Below, piece by piece: positions 1 to 9,400 of a stretch of 64,000 bases of DNA. The notes below the pieces were generated by a model, which was not told where the DNA came from, searched no databases, and saw nothing but the letters and a program-made list of their open reading frames with translations. The DNA comes from Thermoplasmatota archaeon (lineage in GTDB: Archaea > Thermoplasmatota > Penumbrarchaeia > Penumbrarchaeales > Penumbrarchaeaceae), in the NCBI GenBank assembly GCA_029762535.1, contig JARVGK010000008.1:42529-106528 (forward strand), written 5' to 3'. Each line of letters opens with the position of its first letter. The stretch's first letter is position 1. The position numbers and the translations under genes are program-made.

Positions 1-1
1 A

Positions 2-220
2 GGGGATCCTGCCTACCCTTATCTTGAGTCCTATCGGAAATTGGGCCGGCCTACGGACATCGGAGGGGTCGATCCCAACTCGGTGAAGAAAATAATGAGG
101 CCGCACGAGTATGTGACCAGGGCCGCACAATCCTTCAAAGTGCAGAAAGAGCATCTGGGAAAGACCATCTTAAGGTTTCTATCAGAGACAGATTCGTTCG
201 AGGAGGACATACAGAGGTGA
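2..220 (+). CDS. C-terminal end of an unrecognised protein (cut by window edge)
   Basis: An open frame enters from the left edge and runs 72 codons to a TGA at 218-220. The visible part is hydrophilic and rich in charged residues. It includes the stretch GGVDPNSVKKIMRPHEYV and ends in an acidic tail (FEEDIQR). I recognise no domain, and the start lies outside the window. An ATGA-T8-TCAT stretch about 17 bp past the stop (237-251) could act as its terminator. Coding status rests only on the open frame and codon use similar to the neighbours. Confidence 0.55.
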   Translation, partial: GDPAYPYLESYRKLGRPTDIGGVDPNSVKKIMRPHEYVTRAAQSFKVQKEHLGKTILRFLSETDSFEEDIQR

Positions 221-236
221 TGAAGGGCTCAGGTTC

Positions 237-251
237 ATGATTTTTTTTCAT
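237..251 (+). terminator. Oligo-T tract after the left-edge gene
   Basis: A run of eight T (241-248) lies in a short ATGA/TCAT inverted context just past the TGA at 218-220. Archaeal termination often uses oligo-T alone, so this is a plausible terminator for the truncated gene. The rest of 221-389 holds only a weak TATA-like GTTATATTG near 267-275 that could serve the response regulator. Confidence 0.35.
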
Positions 252-389
252 AATGGCGGAACAAACGTTATATTGAGAAAACTCCAATTCCATTTGGATG
301 GTAGGACCCCCTTCAGACAGCACATGCCATATTGATGATATCATCGACCGATCCAGTAAATTCTCGGAGATGGTATCCTGAAGGGCACG

Positions 390-743
390 GTGATGATCGT
401 GGATGACGAGGATTTCATCCACCAGCTGTACAATGACATTCTGGAAATGCACGGTTACAAGGTGATCGCGAGCGCGTTCGATGGGGATGATGCGGTGGAC
501 ATGTTCTTGGCCATGGAAGATAGGCCTGACATCATAATCATGGACCACCGCATGCCTCGAAAGGACGGTGTGGACGCCATGGTCGATATCAGGCTTGTGG
601 ACAGGAAGACACGTATAATTTTCGCCTCAGCTGATGGGACGGTCCGGGACAAGGCAATGGGGGCGGGAGCGGATGGTTTCCTACTCAAGCCTTTCAAGAT
701 ATCGGAGCTTTTGGGATCGCTCGACCCCGATGCGGACCGATGA
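390..743 (+). CDS. Single-domain response regulator (CheY-like receiver)
   Basis: The 117-residue protein is essentially one receiver domain. The acidic pair sits at D5-D6 (MIVDDED). The phospho-acceptor is Asp52 in IIIMDHRMP. The conserved Ser/Thr is Ser80 (IIFASADG), and the invariant Lys100 lies in FLLKPF. All catalytic positions are present, so it should accept phosphate from a histidine kinase. There is no output domain, so it must act by protein contact or as a phosphate relay. No kinase is visible nearby, making it an orphan here. The start is GTG 390 or ATG 393; a TAA at 357-359 bounds the frame and no clear ribosome site decides between them. Confidence 0.9.
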   Translation: MMIVDDEDFIHQLYNDILEMHGYKVIASAFDGDDAVDMFLAMEDRPDIIIMDHRMPRKDGVDAMVDIRLVDRKTRIIFASADGTVRDKAMGAGADGFLLKPFKISELLGSLDPDADR

Positions 744-757
744 GTCCCACCATACGG

Positions 758-765
758 TTTTATAG
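758..765 (+). promoter_or_regulatory. TATA box for RNase P RNA
   Basis: TTTTATAG lies about 26 nt upstream of the base of the P1 helix of the RNase P RNA (788). This is the spacing expected between an archaeal TATA box and transcription start. Confidence 0.6.
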
Positions 766-787
766 CAGGGCCCCCTCTACAGGTCTC

Positions 788-1113
788 CGGGCCGAGAGAA
801 GGCGGATGGCCGACGGTGGCCCATGAGGCCGCTGGGGAAAGTCCTCCCTCGTCGGGATGCCCGGGCCGGGCGCAAGCCCGGGGCGCGAGAGCGTCGGCAA
901 TGGAGCAGAAACGACACCACCGCGTATAATGGGATGATGGGATATGTCCCGGACGTCTGCGCGGATAGGATGAAACGGCCAACCCCCCGGGGAGCAAGCC
1001 CAAATGTCCGATACGACCCCATCCCGGGATCGGAAGGTAGGGCGCTCAGATAGATGCCATCTACCCGCTTCCGCGGGAAAACAGAAGGAGGCTTATGTCC
1101 TTGACTCGACCCG
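788..1113 (+). ncRNA. rnpB: RNase P RNA
   Basis: Catalytic RNA of RNase P, which removes tRNA 5' leaders. The conserved region I is seen as GGGGAAAGTCCTCC (834-847) and region V as ACAGAAGGAGGCTTA (1081-1095). Their CCTCC and GGAGG halves pair to form helix P4. The ends pair as P1: GGGCCGAG (789-796) with CTCGACCC (1105-1112), with one mismatch and an extra C-G pair at 788/1113. The length of about 326 nt fits archaeal type-A RNAs. A TATA box lies 26 nt upstream and pfdA follows. Short reading frames crossing this stretch on both strands are not genes. The exact ends are inferred from P1. Confidence 0.9.
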
Positions 1114-1206
1114 CACTATCCCATCAGCGAACAGTTTAATTACATGCATCCTTTTCCAATGAAAAAACCCGACAATGGGATCGGATCTTCGAAGTGGTGC
1201 TGTATC

Positions 1207-1668
1207 ATGGAACAGGACGATATCAATAAGGTCGCCCGGCAGATAGAGATGGGATTGGCCAGGATGGATTCCCTCAGGGGACAGATGGACTCATTGAAGG
1301 GACAGATGGAGGCTTTGAGAGCGGTCATAATCGACCATGGGTCATCGATGGACTCCCTGAAAGAGCTAAAGACCGGGTCCTCTGACAGGTCCCTGATCGG
1401 GCTGGGATCCCAGGTCTTCATCAATGTCAGGATAGAGGATACGGACCATTGCATCCTGAGCGAAGGAGCTGGAATATACATCAAAAGGGATATCGACACC
1501 GCTATCTCTGCCATCGAGGATAGGAAGAAGGTCCTCGAGGACGTGATAGAGAGGCTAGGATCCCAGCTCAACGAAATGGCCGAGGCCTACAACTCCCTCG
1601 CTGCACAGACACAGGAGCTTTACGGTCAGCAGATGCTGATGGCGCAAGGTACGCAAGGTAATTTCTGA
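1207..1668 (+). CDS. pfdA: Prefoldin alpha subunit
   Basis: The 153-residue subunit belongs to the hexameric prefoldin chaperone, which holds unfolded proteins with coiled-coil tentacles and passes them to the thermosome. The sequence shows an N-terminal heptad-rich helix (residues 1-50, including MDSLRGQMDSLKGQM). A central beta-hairpin region follows (SLIGLGSQVFINVRI, then GAGIYIKRDIDTAI), and a second long helix ends in QELYGQQMLMAQ. The start at ATG 1207 is preceded by GGTG and matches family length; the frame is open upstream to 1144. Prefoldin alpha directly before ftsY is a conserved archaeal arrangement, and ftsY begins 15 bp after this stop. Confidence 0.93.
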   Translation: MEQDDINKVARQIEMGLARMDSLRGQMDSLKGQMEALRAVIIDHGSSMDSLKELKTGSSDRSLIGLGSQVFINVRIEDTDHCILSEGAGIYIKRDIDTAISAIEDRKKVLEDVIERLGSQLNEMAEAYNSLAAQTQELYGQQMLMAQGTQGNF

Positions 1669-1683
1669 TCATGGGGTGTGGAG

Positions 1684-2811
1684 ATGTTCTCGGCTCTCAA
1701 GGAGAAGCTCAGGTCCTTCAAGAAGAAGGCGAAGGACGACCTTGAACAGGAGAGGGCCGCAGGACCTGTTAAAGTTAATGAGCAGGATACCAGGGCCAGA
1801 AAGGAATCTAAGTTCCTGGGAAAGATCTTCTCAAAGAAAACCAAGAAGGATGGAATCGACCAGAACGCCGGTCCGGCCTCGGATGGACACATCGAGGTGA
1901 AGGAAGCAGGGGCCTTTGCCCTTCAAGGCCGTGATTCTCTCATAGAGGAAGGAGGGGGGATCTTCGCCAAGAAGATTACCCAGGACAAGCTTGAAGATAT
2001 CATGTTCGATCTCGAGATGGCTCTGCTTGAATCCGATGTGGCCCAGGGTGTCGTCGAGAGGATCAAGAACTACATCATAAAGGAGCTTGAGGGCGCTAAA
2101 GTGAAAAGGAGCAGCGAATTGGAAGATGTCATAGAGGGCGCCTTGAAAAAAGCGATCAGACAGGTTCTTGACATAAAGAGCATCGATCTCATCGACAGTA
2201 TACGGGCCAGCGAGAAACCCTACGTTGTGATGTTCGTAGGTGTGAACGGAACGGGTAAGACCACCGCTATAGGCAGGATCGCTCATCGGCTGCAGAGAGA
2301 AGGCATCTCATGCGTTCTCGCTGCAGGGGATACGTTCAGGGCCGGGGCCATAGAACAGCTCACAAAGCATGCCGAGAACCTGGGGTTAAAGATCATAAAG
2401 CACTCGGCAGGCGCGGACCCGGCTGCCGTCGCATACGATGCGATAGAACATGCCAAGGCAAGGAAGAAGGACGTGGTGCTTCTGGATACGGCCGGTAGGA
2501 TGCAGACCAACATAAATCTCATGGACGAGATGAAGAAGATCAGAAGGATCGCAAGACCAAATCTCATCGTGTTCGTAGGCGACGCGCTTGCCGGCAACGA
2601 CGCCGTGATCCAGGCCAGCGAGTTCGACAAGGCCGTCGGCGTCGACGGGGCCATTCTTACGAAGATCGACGCTGACGCCAAGGGCGGCGCAGCGCTGTCC
2701 ATTGCTTACACGATCGGCAAGCCCATCCTGTACGTAGGGACCGGGCAGGGATACGAGGACCTCGAACCGTTCGATGCGAACTGGATGATCGAGAGGCTCT
2801 TCGAGGAGTAG
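1684..2811 (+). CDS. ftsY: Signal recognition particle receptor FtsY
   Basis: SRP GTPase that docks ribosome-SRP complexes at the membrane for protein secretion and insertion. From ATG 1684 it has 375 residues. A charged Lys/Glu-rich N-terminal region of about 95 residues is followed by the N domain (four helices, about 96-175) and the GTPase domain. Visible motifs are the P-loop GVNGTGKTT (about 186-194), DTFRAGA (about 216-222), DTAGRMQTN (about 268-276), TKID (about 326-329) and a C-terminal GQGYEDLEPFD. GGGGTG ends 5 nt before ATG 1684, which favours it over the in-frame GTG at 1678. It follows pfdA and precedes the COG2426 gene by 4 bp, so all three may be co-transcribed. Confidence 0.95.
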   Translation: MFSALKEKLRSFKKKAKDDLEQERAAGPVKVNEQDTRARKESKFLGKIFSKKTKKDGIDQNAGPASDGHIEVKEAGAFALQGRDSLIEEGGGIFAKKITQDKLEDIMFDLEMALLESDVAQGVVERIKNYIIKELEGAKVKRSSELEDVIEGALKKAIRQVLDIKSIDLIDSIRASEKPYVVMFVGVNGTGKTTAIGRIAHRLQREGISCVLAAGDTFRAGAIEQLTKHAENLGLKIIKHSAGADPAAVAYDAIEHAKARKKDVVLLDTAGRMQTNINLMDEMKKIRRIARPNLIVFVGDALAGNDAVIQASEFDKAVGVDGAILTKIDADAKGGAALSIAYTIGKPILYVGTGQGYEDLEPFDANWMIERLFEE

Positions 2812-2815
2812 CTGT

Positions 2816-3394
2816 ATGGTCTCCATTGCCGAAGGGCTCATGTCGGCCCTTGAGAACCTCCCATGGTGGGGGAAATACATCTCCACCATTCTCATATCCA
2901 TGCTGCCTATCATCGAACTTCGCGGGGCCCTGCCCGCCGCAGTGAAGGTCTTCGGCCTTTCGTGGGGGGTCTCATACGTCCTTTCGGTCTTCGGGAACAT
3001 GATCCCTGTCCCATTCCTTTTGAGGTTCTATCCACAGGTCGAAAGGTTCCTAAAGAGGTTCGGCTTCATGAGGACCTTCTTCGAATGGCTCAATGCGAGG
3101 ACGATCCGTAAAGGAAAGCGAAAGGTCCAGCTCTGGGGGGAGATGGGGCTCATACTCTTCGTAGCGATCCCCCTCCCTGTGACAGGAGCATGGACCGGCA
3201 CCCTTGCCGCATATCTTTTCGATCTAAACCGCCCGAAGGCCTTCATGGCGATCCTGGCGGGGGTCCTGATAGCCGGATTGATCATGATGGCCGTGACCTT
3301 TTTTCATATTGTGGTCGGGATCATCATAATCCTGTTCCTCGCCCTTGTATTGGTCCTCATCGGCTGGATGGAGAACAGGAACCCGGCGGAATAG
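2816..3394 (+). CDS. COG2426-type small membrane protein (Sm_multidrug_ex family)
   Basis: The 192-residue integral membrane protein has about four hydrophobic segments, near residues 22-42, 48-68, 108-132 and 138-185. Family signatures include ISMLPIIELRGALPAA near the N-terminus, FGNMIPVPFLL and VAIPLPVTGAWTG in the middle. The family is annotated 'putative small multidrug export' but its substrate is not established. It starts 4 bp after ftsY, so it is probably in the same transcript. A 7-bp hairpin follows 12 bp beyond the stop. The family call is fairly sure; the function is not. Confidence 0.85.
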   Translation: MVSIAEGLMSALENLPWWGKYISTILISMLPIIELRGALPAAVKVFGLSWGVSYVLSVFGNMIPVPFLLRFYPQVERFLKRFGFMRTFFEWLNARTIRKGKRKVQLWGEMGLILFVAIPLPVTGAWTGTLAAYLFDLNRPKAFMAILAGVLIAGLIMMAVTFFHIVVGIIIILFLALVLVLIGWMENRNPAE

Positions 3395-3406
3395 TTTCGG
3401 AATGGA

Positions 3407-3423
3407 CCACACCGAAGGTGTGG
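3407..3423 (+). terminator. Hairpin after the membrane protein gene
   Basis: CCACACC-GAA-GGTGTGG forms a perfect 7-bp stem with a three-base loop just after the TAG at 3392-3394. No T-run follows, so it may be an mRNA 3'-end hairpin rather than a terminator. The rest of 3424-3553 holds TATA-like CTAATAATA/ACTTTAATGG motifs for the next gene and an A9 tract. Confidence 0.35.
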
Positions 3424-3553
3424 GATACAACGTCATAGCGGTTTCTGACGGCCACCCCTTCGGATATCCTTCTAATAATACCACTTTAATGGCGGTTATG
3501 CCCTTCATCCGTTTGGGAGGGCAACGAAAAAAAAATGAAACGGAGGAAAAGAG

Positions 3554-4177
3554 ATGTCGATAATGGCAGTTGGCGACGAAGAGTTGCTGGATTATGTGAT
3601 AGAGAAGGACATGGAAGACGCGGTGTCGAGGATCATACTCGGATGCCTGAAATGCTTCGAAAGGGGGACCGGAAGGAAGCGTCTGAGCAGGGTCCTGAGA
3701 GGAAAGGACCCCGGATATCTGATAGACGGAAGGGAGGAGGTCACGCCCTTCTTCGGAAGGCTGTCCCAGCTGGACGAGGACCAGGTTCTCGACTTCATCG
3801 AATCCCTGACCAGACTGGGCCTCGTCCAGAGCACGCCCGGGGACCTACCCATGATAGAGATATCCGAAAGAGGGAGAAAAGCTCTCTTAATGAGGGATGC
3901 CATCCCGGCGATGATCCCATGGCCCCTCCCCGCAAGAACGATACCCCTCCCGCGTGATCAGGGAATATACAAACAGCTCAAAGAAGTGAGGAACCGCATT
4001 GCAAGGGATCATGATCTGCCCCCTTATTGTGTGGCGAACAACGTCACTCTCGTTGAGATCGTGAACAGCGGTGCGAGGGATATCTCCGACCTCGAAGGGA
4101 TCAAAGGGTTAGGGACGATGAGGTTGGAGCGGTTCGGCGATCGATTTATCGAGGCGATCTCATCGCTCAAGGAATGA
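3554..4177 (+). CDS. Stand-alone RQC-HRDC protein (RecQ C-terminus without helicase)
   Basis: The 207-residue protein resembles the C-terminal part of RecQ helicases. Residues about 15-120 look like an RQC winged helix (SRIILGCLKCFERGTGRKRL, then SRVLRGKDPGYLIDGREEVT, then FFGRLSQLDEDQVLDFIESL and GLVQ). Residues about 137-205 form an HRDC helical domain (IYKQLKEVRNRIARDHDLPP, then EGIKGLGTMRLERFGDRFIE). Both domains bind DNA in RecQ proteins. No ATPase core is present and the neighbours do not supply one. CGGAGG lies 8 nt before ATG 3554, fixing the start. It is probably a DNA structure-binding or accessory repair factor; the role is inferred. Confidence 0.75.
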   Translation: MSIMAVGDEELLDYVIEKDMEDAVSRIILGCLKCFERGTGRKRLSRVLRGKDPGYLIDGREEVTPFFGRLSQLDEDQVLDFIESLTRLGLVQSTPGDLPMIEISERGRKALLMRDAIPAMIPWPLPARTIPLPRDQGIYKQLKEVRNRIARDHDLPPYCVANNVTLVEIVNSGARDISDLEGIKGLGTMRLERFGDRFIEAISSLKE

Positions 4178-4223
4178 CCGCTGTTATCCCGCTGGAGGGT
4201 TGAGATTTCACATGTGTAAAAAC

Positions 4224-4235
4224 CTATTATATACT
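4224..4235 (+). promoter_or_regulatory. TATA-like box of a possible small-RNA gene
   Basis: CTATTATATACT lies downstream of the RQC-HRDC stop. The only reading frame following it on this strand is the converging DUF63 gene, on the opposite strand. A start about 26 nt on (near 4253) would give an RNA of roughly 95 nt ending in a strong hairpin. Confidence 0.45.
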
Positions 4236-4252
4236 GTGAAAAAACATATCAG

Positions 4253-4350
4253 CGAACGTTGGTTCCATCCATAGAGTGGCGACGCTCATCTCATAGGGTT
4301 TCAGGTTGTTGCCACCGGGGGCGCAAGACATTGCGCCCCGAATTTCCTTT
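4253..4350 (+). ncRNA. Candidate structured small RNA
   Basis: Between two converging genes, an 8-bp stem pairs GTGGCGAC (4276-4283) with GTTGCCAC (4308-4315). Immediately after comes a perfect 9-bp stem, GGGGCGCAA (4318-4326) with TTGCGCCCC (4331-4339), followed by a T-rich AATTTCCTTTT tract. A TATA-like box lies about 26 nt before the proposed start. The second hairpin alone could simply terminate a transcript, and in reverse orientation it could serve the DUF63 gene. I recognise no known RNA family here. Confidence 0.35.
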
Positions 4351-5535
4351 TCATGTTCCCAGCATGAGCCGGATCAGATCCCTCATACCAGGTCCGAATC
4401 CGAGAACCAGTATCGCCAATTTGACGAGCGTTATCAGATAACGGTTGGATCTGGCGTCCTCCTCCATCGAAACATCGATGAGATAGAGGGCTGGCAGTAG
4501 GAACACGAGCTTTAGTGGGAACATCACCAGGGCGGTCCCGGTCGCCTCCATGAGTATCGCTGGCAGGCGATGCTTCTCTACATATCCGAGATAGTCGACC
4601 CCAATGAAGGTGGCGGAGGCGTCGAGCATATGACCCACAACTATTGCCATGTTCACCGGTGAGACCATCATGCCTAGTTTGGGCCATTTTTTTGATGATA
4701 GCCGAAGGGAAACATACACAAGGAATGCGGCCAGCGCGACCAGTGCGACCGCGCCAAGGCCGTGGAGGAGATAACCGGAGGAGGGCGACGAACCGGTGAT
4801 CGCCGTATAATTGGACCTCCAGGTATCGTCCGTGAACCATAGCGTGTACGAGTAAATGACATGAAGAAGTGAAGTCCCCCAGGTCCACCCGAGAAGGGCC
4901 AGATAACCGCCCTTCCGGAATATAACGGGATACATCAGGGACATGGCCAAGGATATGCCAAGTATCGCGACTATGGACACGTTAGCGTTCAAGGCTTCGG
5001 GGAAGGCCTTGACGACCAATGCCGTAATGAGGCCGGGGATCAGGACCAAAAGGGATGATGATGTCCTCCTTTCCCTGTCCTTAAGGTAGCTTATTCTGAT
5101 GGATGTGTAGAGAAGACCAAAGGTGCTCAAACCCAGGAATATGTATATCAGAGGGGAAATAAAGACATATTGCAGAGGGGTGTTGAAGAGGTACATGTCC
5201 TCCAATACCCTCAGTGAAGGCCCGATCAAGATCGCTGGAGCCAGGGCGAAGAAGAAGGGATCGACGTTCACATCCCATCTTTTCATGGCGCGTTGGATGA
5301 GGAAAACGGCCCATGCCAGTATCAATCCGTAGGATATCGTGTCAATCCAGTTGTAATCGGATGTGATCCCTCCCGCATCCCCTCCAGCATCGGCGACGAT
5401 CGGACCCCAAAAATACTTCCAGATGAACTCTTCATAAAATATATGAGGTAACAGGATCGATAGCAATACTATGATGGATATCAGAAGTACGGGTAACAAC
5501 AATAGCGTTCTTTCCACTATCGGCCTTAACTGCAC
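4351..5535 (-). CDS. DUF63 family archaeal membrane protein
   Basis: The 394-residue protein has about ten hydrophobic segments. Family signatures are WKYFWGPIVADAGG near residue 40, YNWIDTISYGLILAWAVFLI (about 61-80), GHMLDASATFIGVDYLG (about 298-314) and the C-terminal PGMRDLIRLMLG. DUF63 is a conserved archaeal polytopic membrane family with no established function. The region between this gene and the divergent KaiC-like gene (5536-5684) holds several TATA-like stretches (AACTATATACG, TAGCTATATC). The next gene downstream on this strand is more than 4 kb away, so this gene appears to be transcribed alone. Family assignment is confident. Confidence 0.85.
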   Translation of the reverse strand: MQLRPIVERTLLLLPVLLISIIVLLSILLPHIFYEEFIWKYFWGPIVADAGGDAGGITSDYNWIDTISYGLILAWAVFLIQRAMKRWDVNVDPFFFALAPAILIGPSLRVLEDMYLFNTPLQYVFISPLIYIFLGLSTFGLLYTSIRISYLKDRERRTSSSLLVLIPGLITALVVKAFPEALNANVSIVAILGISLAMSLMYPVIFRKGGYLALLGWTWGTSLLHVIYSYTLWFTDDTWRSNYTAITGSSPSSGYLLHGLGAVALVALAAFLVYVSLRLSSKKWPKLGMMVSPVNMAIVVGHMLDASATFIGVDYLGYVEKHRLPAILMEATGTALVMFPLKLVFLLPALYLIDVSMEEDARSNRYLITLVKLAILVLGFGPGMRDLIRLMLGT

Positions 5536-5684
5536 GTCGGGGGATGTTCATCATCGATATAACTATATACGTATCCTCACGAGTTTTTCCCCGATACTAA
5601 ACGCGATAGCTATATCTATTAGTTGTATCATTTTCGAATCGGTCCTGAACTGGACTCGATCACATGGTTTCGGCGGGTGTTGAT

Positions 5685-6401
5685 ATGTTCCAGAATACCA
5701 TCAAGGGTATAGACAAGATTTTCCGAACGAACAACTATCAGAACATGATCATCATGGTCTCGGGCTATACCGGCACGCTGAAATCGACCTTCACGTATTC
5801 GCTCATATCCAAATATATCGAGAAGAACCCGGATGCGATAGGACTATATGCCACGATTGAGGAGCCAAAGGAATCGCTCTTGAGGAACCTCAGATCGGTG
5901 GGTATCGACATCAATGAGAGGATATTCATCGCCGATTACAACAGGACCAGGGAGATGTACCGGGAGGAGGCGGAGAACACGGACTTCCTCGAGCTCACCG
6001 AGAAGCTTATCCTTTCGACGAAGGAGGAGAAAGGGGACGCGTTCTGCGTTTTCGCTCTCGACTCCCTCAACGCCCTCTACACCCTGACGAAGATGGACAA
6101 CGAGCACCTCATAAGAAAGAGGATATACTACTTCTTCAAGCTGCTGAGGGACTCCAATCTGACCTCCTTCATCCTTCACGAGCTGCCAAGGAACCAGCAG
6201 TTCAACTCAAGGGATAACGAGAACTTCCTCGCCGATGGCGTGATCGAGCTTGGTGTTAGAAGGACCCTCGAAGGTAAGAAACGCTACATCGAGGTCATCA
6301 AGATGAGACAGAACAACCATTCCATGAAACAGTACGTAATAGACCTCGATCATGAAGGGCTCTCCATACTGGGGCCCTCTGTCGATGATATGGGACTCTG
6401 A
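5685..6401 (+). CDS. KaiC/RecA-like single-domain ATPase
   Basis: The 238-residue protein of the RecA superfamily, KaiC-like branch, is commonly linked to signalling in archaea. Visible motifs are a Walker A variant GYTGTLKST (about residues 27-35), a glutamate pair in ATIEEPKES (about 57-66) typical of KaiC-type ATPases, and a Walker-B-like strand AFCVFALDSLNALY (about 119-132). The P-loop has Leu before the Lys, unlike the usual GxGKS/T. GGGTG 5 nt before ATG 5685 favours that start over ATG 5664. It is a single-domain protein, whereas cyanobacterial KaiC has two. The partner is unknown. Confidence 0.8.
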   Translation: MFQNTIKGIDKIFRTNNYQNMIIMVSGYTGTLKSTFTYSLISKYIEKNPDAIGLYATIEEPKESLLRNLRSVGIDINERIFIADYNRTREMYREEAENTDFLELTEKLILSTKEEKGDAFCVFALDSLNALYTLTKMDNEHLIRKRIYYFFKLLRDSNLTSFILHELPRNQQFNSRDNENFLADGVIELGVRRTLEGKKRYIEVIKMRQNNHSMKQYVIDLDHEGLSILGPSVDDMGL

Positions 6402-6448
6402 GGCCTTTTTCATCCCCATATGTTGGCTTAGGATGAGGGAAATTATTC

Positions 6449-9400
6449 TCAATCCCCGGACATCTCATTCAGGAGGTCCTGAAGCGATTTTTCCCTGTCG
6501 GTGGAGACGGTCCTGTCCGAATCTATTGTATCTGACGTGCTTACCTCCTGAATGGTCTCGGAGGCCACAAGGTTCATCCATGCATCCTCCGATGTCTCAT
6601 CGACGAGCGTCGGGGCCTCCTGTTGGGCCTTTTCTGCCGGCTCGGTCTCCGAAGGCTGTCCAGATGCAGCGATACCGGCCGATGGGACCGATCTTCCCAG
6701 TCCCTTCGGCTGAGGCGCCGTCCTCGCCCCGTTCGAACTCGCCATCCCGTACTCGGACTCGAGCTCCGAGAGCTCGGATTCGATATCGCGATGTTTCTCT
6801 TCGGTCTTTCTCTTCACCAGGAAGTAATATAGGCCTCCCAGGACCATCATGATCAGGACGATGACTATGATCCCGATGATGATATACAAGCCAATGGGGT
6901 CCTCCTCAGGCGGGGCGACCTGAACCGGTCTCTGCGTTATCTCAAGAGGGACCGAGACGTTCCTGATTATGCCCCAGTTCGACTCGAAAGTGAAGTTCAG
7001 GGTATAATTGCCTACCGTTGCGTTGGGAAGGATCTCGACATCGAGGTTGATCACCAGCTCCTGCTGGATATCCAGGCGGTAAATGCCGTTCCTGATCAGG
7101 AGCCACTCGTATCTGATGAGGGAACCCATCGGTCCGTCGTGGCCTTCTAGATCAATGATCGGAGTGATGTTCATGGGCTTCTGCCCGATGTTCGCGATGT
7201 CGAAGGATAGGATCGAAGTTGGGGTCCCCTGCTGCAGTTTAATCCTCTCGACATGGGAGGATACCGTAAAGGCATAGTTCTCCTCGTTGGAGACGGAGAA
7301 CGAGAAGACACCGTTCGTGCAGTTTCCGACGAACTTGTTCTGGGCCACGGGGACAACGGTCCAGTAATAGGTTCCGAAATCCAGACCGATCGGGTCGTAT
7401 GTAGTCCCCTTGAAGACCTCCGTCCAGAGTGATGAGGACTTGAGCTCGAGGACGTCGAGCTTCCTGTTCGACATGTATATCTTATAGGATACGTCCTCTG
7501 GATCGAAGAACGTCACGTTCCATTCCAGTTTAACGTCGTCCGGATCCGCGAAATCCGTTCCGTCAGGCGGCCATACCAGGGTCGCGATGGGATATCTCAG
7601 CGAGGTGTCGACCAGAATATTATAGACTGTGGATGTGAAGACCGTGCCCGCTCCATCCTGGCATTTGAACTGAATGAAATTATCATATGTGTCGCTGAGG
7701 CCCTTGAGCTCCAGGACGAATTGATAATTGTCCTGGTGGAAGGATGTCCATATGTCCTGAACGTATTTCCACGAGGCGATCCCCAGCCATTGAACGGGAT
7801 CATTTAGCCCATTGTTGCTGAAACGATACATCACCGACTGGGATATTATCGTGGATCCGCCCAGGTCCGTCATGTTTATCTCGAAATCGATGGCGGTATA
7901 GGGGACGATCTCATCCAGGTCCGGTCTTATCACCGTGAAGGTGGTCGGGTCCATGTCGATCATTATCCGAGCGCTCTCCGCTGGACCTATGTTGCCGACG
8001 AGGTCCTCCGCCCATACGTATATCGTATGCGCTCCCTTGCCTGGAAGCTCAACGACCGCGTCGAGGCCCGATTCCACCCGAGTTCCGTTCCTCGTTCCTC
8101 CGTTATCTTCGAATGACCAATAGTAGAACAGGACGCCTGAAGCGGTCTCCGGAGCGCTCTGCCAGCTCAGGAACACCTCCGTATCGTTGTCGTACCTGGT
8201 CCTCTGGTCGTTAAGGTCATCCGCATGCAGTATCACCGTTGGGGGCTTTCCCGGCGGATCCGCATCCGTGGAAAGACGGAATGAAAGATCGGATGTGTCC
8301 GTATCGGGAGGGACCCCGGAAATGTTGATCCTGTACCTGTATTCCGTTTTCGTGGTGTTCGGTGAGACCAGGGTGATATTGAGGGGCTCCCCGGGCATAT
8401 GGGAGCTTGTGAACATCTCATCATCCTCGTCCCACAGCGTCAGCATGTAGCTGTCCAATGGCGGATACAGGTCCGCTCCGACGTAGGCCACAACGGGACC
8501 CAAGAAGTTCACCCATTCCCCTGCCCGGATCCAGCTCTGGTTCTGGATCGGCCCCTGGACCTCCGAGCTGACAGAAAGAACGCCCCTCAGCTCCAGCTGA
8601 TTACGAACTGTCAGGAAGTTCCTGACGATCAGCTCATCGGGGGCCACGTCATATCCCATGATCCTCACGGTCACGCTGCGGTCGATTATGTTCGGCCTGT
8701 TGGTCCAGGTCCAGTTGAACTTGATCCACATGTCCAGGTTCAGGAAGACCCCATCGACGGATACGCTCCGATCCACTAGGAAGCCCCTGTTTCCCGGATC
8801 ATGCTCGACCCAAGTCCCCTGGGTGTGATTGTAAACGACCGAGAATGCACCGTCCCTGTGGTTGAATATGTATCTTACCTCGCTGATCTCGGACACATCC
8901 TCGACCGCTTTGACCATGGATGTGAAATGGTATGGCTTGAGCATGGAATATGCAACGTTCGCACCTTCCGAAGGGTCGTCGAAGGAGACCCTCTGTATGG
9001 CCAGCCTGTATGGGATGCCGAACCTCCATATCCCATGCCTTCCCGAACCATATATCCAGAGGTCCCTCGTCTCGGGGATGAATATGGAAGCGTGATTGTC
9101 CAGGTCCCCCGGGTGCACCAGATAGTATTCCGGATACCATTTCCCCTCCAGTATCCTGTACTTCGACATGTCGTTGTTCTGGCTTCCCCCCGTCATGATT
9201 ATCTCCCTGGTCAGGGGATCGTAGCTCATCTTGGAATACGCCCTGCTCGATGGTTTGAACTGCGCGTCGATCTCGGTCCAGGTCTGGGTGGAGAAATCGT
9301 AGGTCCAGAGGTCGTTCTCCTCCTGGGCGTTGGCCCCTCCTTCTTTAAGGTACCATCCCCCGAAGAGATACAGCAGATGGTCGTCCGGCTCGTACATTAG

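Noticed and set aside
455..1053. Overlapping open frames (60-182 codons) on both strands across the RNase P RNA
   Set aside because: The stretch folds and matches conserved regions I and V of RNase P RNA; the frames have no coding-like composition.
3535..3957. 140-codon Arg-rich frame starting in the A9 tract before the RQC-HRDC gene
   Set aside because: It overlaps the RQC-HRDC gene in another frame; the ribosome site at 3543-3547 points to ATG 3554 instead.
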